Assembly: GCA_964604465.1 (NCBI GenBank)
Contig: CAZRYZ010000045.1
Span: forward strand, 1 to 11,099
DNA from: Fluviibacter sp964604465
GTDB taxonomy: Bacteria; Pseudomonadota; Gammaproteobacteria; Burkholderiales; Rhodocyclaceae
Length of the DNA: 11,099 bases
Direction: 5' to 3'
The position numbers and the translations under genes are program-made. Positions 5,895 to 11,099 of this stretch are shown here, piece after piece (position 1 is the first letter of the stretch; every line of letters starts with the position of its first letter). The notes under the pieces were generated by a model, which saw only the letters and a program-made list of their open reading frames with translations, did no database searches and had not been told where the DNA came from.

Positions 5895-8800
5895 TCAGGT
5901 CAGGCGCAGATCGAGCGTGAAAGGGAAATCCGGATTGAGATGCTGTTTATCTACCCGGACGACTCCCGGAGTATGACCGATACGGAAGAAGCGTGCCAGA
6001 CGACGCGCCTCAGCTTCATAGGCGTTCACGGGGAAGGTGTCATAGTTTCGACCGCCCGGATGGGCGACGTGGTACTGACAACCGCCCAGTGAGCGATTCA
6101 TCCACGTATCCACCACATCGAAGGTCAATGGTGCATGCACACCAATCGTCGGATGCAGACAGTTCGGCGGTTGCCAGGCGCGATAGCGAACGCCGGCCAC
6201 AAACTCGCCCTGAACACCGGTCGGGTGCAGTGGCACTACCTCACCGTTACAGGTAACCACATGACGTCCTTCGATATAGCCGTTGACCTTGAGCTGGACT
6301 CGTTCTAAAGAAGAATCAACGTAACGGACTGTGCCCCCAAGAGCCCCCTCTTCACCCATCACGTGCCAGGGCTCCAGCGCCATACGGAGGTCCAGCCGGA
6401 GATTGTTGACGTCCATTTCGCCAATGTGCGGGAAGCGGAATTCGAAGTGCGGCGCAAACCATTCGGCCTTGAAGGCATAGCCGGACTGATTCAGCTCCTC
6501 GATAACATCGCATAGGTCGGACCAGACAAAATGCGGCAACATGAAGCGGTCGTGTAAGCCGGTGCCCCAGCGGATTAGGCTGGCTGGCTGATAAGGAGCC
6601 TGCCAGAAACGTGCGATCAGTGCCCGCATCAGAAGTTGTTGCGCCAGGCTCATCCGGGCATGCGGCGGCATCTCGAAAGCCCGCATTTCCAGAAGCCCCA
6701 AACGCCCTGTCGTGCTATCTGGCGAGTAGAGTTTGTCGATGCAGAACTCGGCACGATGTGTGTTGCCTGTCACGTCGACCAGCAGATTGCGCAGGACCCG
6801 GTCGATCATCCATGGCGGCACATTGCTGAACAACGCGTTCTGACGGCGCAACTCTTCAAAGGCGACCTCAAGTTCACGCACCGATTCATGCCGGGCTTCA
6901 TCCACCCGTGGTGCCTGGCTGGTCGGGCCAATAAACAATCCGGAAAAAAGATAGGACAAAGCCGGATGGTTGTGCCAGTAAGCAACCATACTGGCCAGCA
7001 GATCAGGGCGCCGCAGGAAAGGTGAATCATTTGGTGTCGCACCACCCAGAACGAAGTGGTTACCACCCCCGGTACCGGTGTGGCGGCCATCAAGCATGAA
7101 CTTCTCGGTCGAGAGGCGGGTCTGGTGCGCTGCCTCATAAAGAAAATTCGTGTGGTGCGTCAGCTCGTGCCAGCTGCTCGCCGGCTGCACATTGACCTCG
7201 ATCACGCCCGGGTCGGGCGTGACGCGTAGCACGGTGAGACGAAGATCCCGCGGTGGTTCGTAACCCTCGATGATCACTGGCAGCCCCATGGCTTCTGCGG
7301 TACTTTCGACAGCGGCCAGAATTTCCAGATAGTCTTCCAGACACAGTGTCGGCGGCATAAAGACGTAAAGCTTGCCGGCACGAGGTTCAGCGCACATGGC
7401 CGTGCGCGTAATCCAGGCGGCCGACTCGAACATTCTTGGTTGTTTCAAGGCTTCGCTCGGATTGCTGGTCACGGTGTACCGACCAGTGCCATAAGCCTTG
7501 GCCGCAGCACTCTGCGTCGCGCCGCCGACCCGGATACGCAATTGTTCGTGAGTGGGCAATGCGGCCTGCTCTATCGTTGGATCGGGTTGATTGACGTACG
7601 GGAAATCACCACGTGCGCACCAGGGCTGTGAATCCAGCGGTAAACGATAACCCAGCGGCGAATCGCCGGGAATGAGATAGCAGCGCTCGTCGCGCAAGAA
7701 CCACGGCCCACTTTGCCAACGGTCCGACCCCATGCTGCGTAGAATCGGCAGCACATGGCCGATGGTCGTGTCGAGCCCCTGCATGTAGACCTTGCGAAGA
7801 CGGTCCCGCTCCATGGCATCATCCAGACGCGAATCGAAAGGATCCACATTGTCCGGGAGACGACGCTCTCGCCATAGGTAGTACCAGACATCCTCGAATG
7901 CAGGGAACACCCACTTTTTATCAACGCCTAGACGCTCGGCAACACCCTTCAGAAAGACCGCGGCATCCTCGGCACTAACACCGTAGTCAATCGCCTCATC
8001 GGCTACCAGATTCGGATTCAACCAGAGCGGTTCACCGTCCTTGCGCCAGAAGATGTTGAGCGACCAGCGGGGTAATTGTTCACCCGGATACCACTTGCCT
8101 TGGCCGTAATGACGCAGCCCGAATGGCGCATATTCGGCGCGCAGCTTATCCAGCAACGAAGCGCCGAGAATGCGTTTGGTCGGGCCCATGGCCTCGGTAT
8201 TCCATTCCGCACCATCCCGGTCGTCGACCGAAACGAAGGTGGGTTCGCCGCCCTGAGTCAAACGGACATCCAACCGCTCCAGGTCGGCATCCACCTGCCC
8301 GCCCATGGCATCAATTTCGAACCAGGTCTCATCGGTATAGGGACGGGTTACACGCGGTGCTTCCCAGATCCGCGTCACCTGCATCTGGTGTTCAAAGGTA
8401 CATTCGCATTCATCCAGCGCGCCTGTAACCGGTGCAGCAGAACCCGGGTCCGGCGAGCACGCCACCGGGATATGCCCTTCCCCGGCCAACAACCCCGACG
8501 TCGGATCAAGGCCGATCCAGCCGGCGCCCGGCAGATACACCTCACACCAGGCATGCAGATCCGTGAAGTCTTTCTCCGGACCCGAAGGACCATCCAGCGA
8601 CTTGATATCCGGCGCCAACTGAATCAGATAGCCTGACACAAAACGTGCCGCCAGCCCTATGTGACGCAGTAGTTGCACCATCAACCAGGCCGAATCCCGG
8701 CAGGACCCCGAGCGCTTGGTGAGCGTCTCCTCCGGCGTCTGCACACCGGGCTCCATCCGGATGGTGTATTGAATGTCCTGCTGTAAACGCTGATTCAGGC

Positions 8801-9239
8801 CAACAAGGAAATCAATCGTGCGCACCTTTTTGTGCGGAATCGTTGCCAGATAAGCGCTGAATTTGGGCGTAGGGCTCAGGCATGCCCGGTAGGGCTGAAG
8901 CTCATGGGCCTGCTCTGCCGGGTAGGAAAATGGAAATTCCTCAGCCTCCGGTTCCAGAAAGAAATCGAAGGGGTTGTGCACCGCCATCTCTGCCACGAAA
9001 TCCACTTCGATACGGAACTCCGTGGTCTTTTCGGGAAAAACCATCCGTGCCAGATAGTTGGCCTGTGGATCCTGCTGCCAGTTGATAAAGTGCGTCTCGG
9101 GCACGACCCGCATGCTATAGCTGAGAATGCGAGTCCGTGCATGCGGGCACGGTCTCAGCCGGATGATCTGCGGCCCCAGATTAATGGGGCGATCATAGCG
9201 ATAATGGGTGACATGGTTCAGGGCAACATGGATTGACAC
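5895..9239 (-). CDS. Transglutaminase-like / DUF2126 putative amidoligase fusion
   Basis: This 1114-residue protein starts with a transglutaminase-like peptidase unit: a beta domain (about 1-100) and a core with Cys180 in KRSGSCRDSAW, His229 in DLHAWCEVY and Asp245 in IGLDPTSG. From about residue 320 to the end it matches DUF2126, a family described as a putative amidoligase related to glutamine-synthetase-like enzymes. Landmarks are LTQGGEPTFVS (328-338), WYPGEQLPRWSLNIFWR (383-399), GVIEVNVQP (678-686), GTGGGNHFVLGG (722-733), LLEMRAFEMPPH (849-860), and a C-terminal segment with FRIGHTPG and a proline-rich FPFTLDLR end. One chain could therefore both break and form amide bonds. The start is GTG at 9239, supported by GGAG at 9247-9250 and by the family-like MSIHVALNHVTHYRY opening. 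A sigma-54-type promoter lies just upstream. Length is normal for this fusion. Confidence 0.94.
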   Translation of the reverse strand: MSIHVALNHVTHYRYDRPINLGPQIIRLRPCPHARTRILSYSMRVVPETHFINWQQDPQANYLARMVFPEKTTEFRIEVDFVAEMAVHNPFDFFLEPEAEEFPFSYPAEQAHELQPYRACLSPTPKFSAYLATIPHKKVRTIDFLVGLNQRLQQDIQYTIRMEPGVQTPEETLTKRSGSCRDSAWLMVQLLRHIGLAARFVSGYLIQLAPDIKSLDGPSGPEKDFTDLHAWCEVYLPGAGWIGLDPTSGLLAGEGHIPVACSPDPGSAAPVTGALDECECTFEHQMQVTRIWEAPRVTRPYTDETWFEIDAMGGQVDADLERLDVRLTQGGEPTFVSVDDRDGAEWNTEAMGPTKRILGASLLDKLRAEYAPFGLRHYGQGKWYPGEQLPRWSLNIFWRKDGEPLWLNPNLVADEAIDYGVSAEDAAVFLKGVAERLGVDKKWVFPAFEDVWYYLWRERRLPDNVDPFDSRLDDAMERDRLRKVYMQGLDTTIGHVLPILRSMGSDRWQSGPWFLRDERCYLIPGDSPLGYRLPLDSQPWCARGDFPYVNQPDPTIEQAALPTHEQLRIRVGGATQSAAAKAYGTGRYTVTSNPSEALKQPRMFESAAWITRTAMCAEPRAGKLYVFMPPTLCLEDYLEILAAVESTAEAMGLPVIIEGYEPPRDLRLTVLRVTPDPGVIEVNVQPASSWHELTHHTNFLYEAAHQTRLSTEKFMLDGRHTGTGGGNHFVLGGATPNDSPFLRRPDLLASMVAYWHNHPALSYLFSGLFIGPTSQAPRVDEARHESVRELEVAFEELRRQNALFSNVPPWMIDRVLRNLLVDVTGNTHRAEFCIDKLYSPDSTTGRLGLLEMRAFEMPPHARMSLAQQLLMRALIARFWQAPYQPASLIRWGTGLHDRFMLPHFVWSDLCDVIEELNQSGYAFKAEWFAPHFEFRFPHIGEMDVNNLRLDLRMALEPWHVMGEEGALGGTVRYVDSSLERVQLKVNGYIEGRHVVTCNGEVVPLHPTGVQGEFVAGVRYRAWQPPNCLHPTIGVHAPLTFDVVDTWMNRSLGGCQYHVAHPGGRNYDTFPVNAYEAEARRLARFFRIGHTPGVVRVDKQHLNPDFPFTLDLRLT

Positions 9240-9246
9240 AGCGTAA

Positions 9247-9250
9247 CTCC
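9247..9250 (-). promoter_or_regulatory. Ribosome binding site that fixes the GTG start of the DUF2126 fusion gene
   Basis: On the minus strand, CCGGAG with core GGAG lies seven bases upstream of the GTG at 9239. This spacing is optimal and supports GTG as the initiator. Confidence 0.65.
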
Positions 9251-9279
9251 GGAGCGGTCATAGGAACGCTCCTCTTCAC

Positions 9280-9295
9280 GCAAAAGCTGTGCCAA
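9280..9295 (-). promoter_or_regulatory. Candidate sigma-54 (RpoN) promoter
   Basis: The minus strand reads TTGGCACAGCTTTTGC: the -24 element TTGGCAC, then five bases, then the -12 element TTGC. This is the canonical TGGCAC-N5-TTGC arrangement with no mismatch in those ten fixed bases. Taking the final C as -12 puts the transcription start near 9268. That gives a leader of about 28 bases holding the GGAG ribosome site (9247-9250) before the GTG start at 9239. It lies in the 63-base gap between the Anbu stop and the DUF2126 fusion gene, pointing at the latter. Sigma-54 promoters need an enhancer-binding activator; none is encoded in the window, and any activator site would fall inside the Anbu coding region. 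Confidence 0.6.
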
Positions 9296-9302
9296 TAATG
9301 CG

Positions 9303-10124
9303 CTACTGCTGCCCGGCCAGTGTCTGAATTGTATGCGTTGGCCGTGTTTCTGCCGCAGTGCCCACACGCAACGTGGCCAGCCGGGCCTCCTCGGCACTGG
9401 TCTCTGTCCACACTGGGTTCGGCAGAGCACTAAAGACCTCTTTTAGCTTCTCGCCCCAGGTTGTGTGGATCTGATTGTAATAGGCATTCGTAGCGTCAAT
9501 GTGGCTGAAGTGCGTGATCTCCAGCGAATCCGTCTTGTACACCAGCATGTCTAGCGGTAGACCGACGGACAGATTAGAGCGCAAGGTGGAATCCATTGAA
9601 ACGATGGCGCATTTGGCGGCGTCCCCCAGCGAGGTTTCCGGGCGAATCACCCGGTCCAGGATGGGCTTGCCGTACTTGGACTCACCAATCTGTAGATACG
9701 GTTTTTCTTCGGCGCACTCGATAAAATTGCCCGCCGAATATACCTCGAAAATCCGGCAGCGCTCCTTGCCGATCTGCCCCCCGACGATCAGGCTGCAATT
9801 GAAGTCGATACCGAACTGCTGCAACGCCTTGGCATCGCGATGATGCACGAAGCGCACGGCATCACCAACACACTGGGCGACCTCGTACATGGAGTTGGCG
9901 GCAAGAATCCCCTTCTCCGACTCCATGGTCTCGGCCAGATGCTGACGAACGGCCTGGGTGATCGCCAGGTTGCCCGCAGACATCATCACGACCAAACGGT
10001 CCCCGGGCCGCTCGACGATGCTCATCTTGCGGAAGGTACTGATCTGGTCAATCCCCGCGTTGGTCCGGGCATCGGATAGAAAGACTAGGCCGGCATTGAG
10101 CCGAAGGGCCACACAATAGGTCAT
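9303..10124 (-). CDS. anbu: Anbu proteasome-like threonine peptidase
   Basis: This 273-residue protein matches Anbu (ancestral beta subunit), a bacterial relative of HslV and proteasome beta subunits of the Ntn-hydrolase fold. The predicted nucleophile is Thr2, exposed when the initiator Met is removed (MTYCVALRL). Supporting active-site residues expected for the fold are Asp18 in LSDARTNAG and Lys33 in FRKM. Other family marks are GESKYGKPILDR (147-158) and SMDSTLRSNLSVGLPLDMLVY (176-196). There is no propeptide or signal peptide, so it is cytoplasmic; known Anbu proteins assemble into ring-like or helical oligomers. Residues from about 240 on form an Ala/Thr-rich tail that seems to extend past the conserved core. 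Its start is 15 bases after the alpha-E stop and lacks a clear Shine-Dalgarno, which suggests translational coupling. No unfoldase ATPase gene is adjacent. Confidence 0.95.
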   Translation of the reverse strand: MTYCVALRLNAGLVFLSDARTNAGIDQISTFRKMSIVERPGDRLVVMMSAGNLAITQAVRQHLAETMESEKGILAANSMYEVAQCVGDAVRFVHHRDAKALQQFGIDFNCSLIVGGQIGKERCRIFEVYSAGNFIECAEEKPYLQIGESKYGKPILDRVIRPETSLGDAAKCAIVSMDSTLRSNLSVGLPLDMLVYKTDSLEITHFSHIDATNAYYNQIHTTWGEKLKEVFSALPNPVWTETSAEEARLATLRVGTAAETRPTHTIQTLAGQQ

Positions 10125-10139
10125 GAGTCGAGAACCGCG

Positions 10140-11099
10140 TCAGAGAACAAGAAAATCCTGACGCATTCTAACGCCCAAATCGTCAATATCTGCCAACAGC
10201 TGGGTCAGCCATTTGTGCAGACCAATTTCAGCAATCTCGTCCATGGTGAGATAACGAAGCGTCGAGGCCAGTTTGCCTGCACGCCGGCGCGTTTCTCTGG
10301 AGTTTCCATTGCCCACCAACTGAAGATTGGCCACGACATCATTCATACAGGAGGCGATCGAACGGGGCATATCCGGGTTCAGAATGAGCAACTCGGCAAC
10401 GCGTGCGCCACTGATCGTGTCCCGATAGACCTTGCGATAAGCCTCAAAGGCTGACAACGAGCGCAGGACGGCCTCCCAGTGGTAGAACTCGCGCACCGCA
10501 AATTCGGGATCATCCGGATCCAGAATGCCCGCCTTGGCATCCTGCGTTTCGATGTCATGAAAGCGCACGTCGATCATCCGGGCGGTACTGTCCGCCCGCT
10601 CGAGGAAGGTGCCCAGTCGGATAAACCGGAAGGCCTCGTCTTTCAGCATGGTGCCAATGGTGACGCCGCGCGAAAGGTGCGAGCGCATCTGCACCCACTC
10701 GAAAAATTTTCCCGGGTCGACCAGCGGCAGGCCTTCGTCACAGAGCTTAAGAAACTCGAGCCAGGTGGCATTCGTCGTCTCCCAGAGGCCGGTGGTAATT
10801 TGTCCGCGAACCGCCCGGGCATTTTCACGGGCATTGTGCAAACTGCACCAGATGGAAGAAGGGTTCTCCTCATCCAGCACCATAAAACGGATCACCGATT
10901 CTGGATTCACATCACCGAACTTTTCCTGGTAGACGGGCAGTAATTCGGCCAGACCCAGCATCCCGGCAAGGCTGGCCTCTGCCTCGCGTTGCTGGCCGGG
11001 CAGAAGTGACTGTTGTAAGCCGATATCAATCAGACGGGCCGTGTTTTCTGCCCGCTCGGTATAGCGGGCCATCCAGTACAAACTATCAGCAGTGCGGGA
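10140..11099 (-). CDS. Alpha-E (DUF403) domain protein, 5' end just outside the window
   Basis: The frame is open to the right edge and 319 residues are visible. The first are SRTADSLYWMARYTERAENT, which is the family opening normally preceded only by Met-Leu or similar, so just one or two codons are missing. The TTG at 11081 is an internal Leu, not the start. The protein is all-helical in character with many Arg, Glu and Leu residues. It is paralogous to the C-terminal half of the ATP-grasp fusion at 3354-5864, sharing the W-M-x-R-Y-T-E-R-A-E signature. Alpha-E proteins are of unknown biochemical role, and their genes normally sit beside a circularly permuted ATP-grasp gene, which would be expected just beyond the right edge. 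The gene leads directly into anbu. Confidence 0.93.
   Translation of the reverse strand, partial: SRTADSLYWMARYTERAENTARLIDIGLQQSLLPGQQREAEASLAGMLGLAELLPVYQEKFGDVNPESVIRFMVLDEENPSSIWCSLHNARENARAVRGQITTGLWETTNATWLEFLKLCDEGLPLVDPGKFFEWVQMRSHLSRGVTIGTMLKDEAFRFIRLGTFLERADSTARMIDVRFHDIETQDAKAGILDPDDPEFAVREFYHWEAVLRSLSAFEAYRKVYRDTISGARVAELLILNPDMPRSIASCMNDVVANLQLVGNGNSRETRRRAGKLASTLRYLTMDEIAEIGLHKWLTQLLADIDDLGVRMRQDFLVL

Noticed and set aside
8076..8636. A 186-codon plus-strand open frame inside the DUF2126 fusion gene
   Set aside because: It is antisense to a conserved coding region, has no ribosome site or recognised motif, and several similar shadow frames occur along the same gene.
11079..11081. 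TTG as the start of the stand-alone alpha-E gene
   Set aside because: The frame stays open to the window edge and encodes SRTADS before this codon, the conserved family N-terminus, so TTG is an internal Leu and the true start is outside the window.

Overview
This is a gene-dense window with fairly high G+C, most likely from a gamma- or betaproteobacterium. The reasons are the lipobox lipoproteins, the AGGAG-type ribosome sites, the SCO1/SenC and FAH families, and the proteobacterial Anbu/transglutaminase/alpha-E gene set. The genus cannot be settled from the sequence.

Left part (1-2425). Two minus-strand genes lie at the edge: a two-CBS-domain protein (239-829) and the start of an outer-membrane-type lipoprotein that runs off the window (1-175). 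A 149-base divergent gap (830-978) separates them from a plus-strand cluster of three overlapping genes: a 54-residue membrane protein (979-1143), an SCO1/SenC copper-chaperone-like lipoprotein (1140-1739) and an FAH-family hydrolase (1736-2425). Both junctions are 4-base ATGA overlaps, so translation is probably coupled.

Right part (2326-11099, about 8.8 kb, all minus strand, transcribed from the right edge leftward). In transcription order it holds a stand-alone alpha-E protein (missing only its first one or two codons), the proteasome-like peptidase Anbu, a 1114-residue transglutaminase-DUF2126 (putative amidoligase) fusion, an 836-residue circularly permuted ATP-grasp-alpha-E fusion, and a 342-residue transglutaminase-like peptidase. 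The locus therefore combines predicted amide-bond-making enzymes (ATP-grasp, DUF2126) with predicted amide-bond-breaking ones (two Cys-His-Asp transglutaminase-fold peptidases and an Ntn-type threonine peptidase). This association has been noticed in comparative genomics, but its substrate and physiological role are, to my knowledge, unresolved. It looks like a peptide-tagging or peptide-metabolite system.

The most notable non-coding signal is a near-perfect sigma-54 promoter element (9280-9295). It sits in the only sizeable gap inside the minus-strand cluster, just before the transglutaminase-DUF2126 gene, with a predicted leader of about 28 bases that contains that gene's Shine-Dalgarno. 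This could place the three distal genes under separate, activator-dependent control. The minus-strand cluster ends with an unusual 100-base tail-to-tail coding overlap with the FAH gene. I saw no tRNA, rRNA, CRISPR array, insertion sequence or convincing rho-independent terminator, and no gene-free stretch longer than 149 bases.
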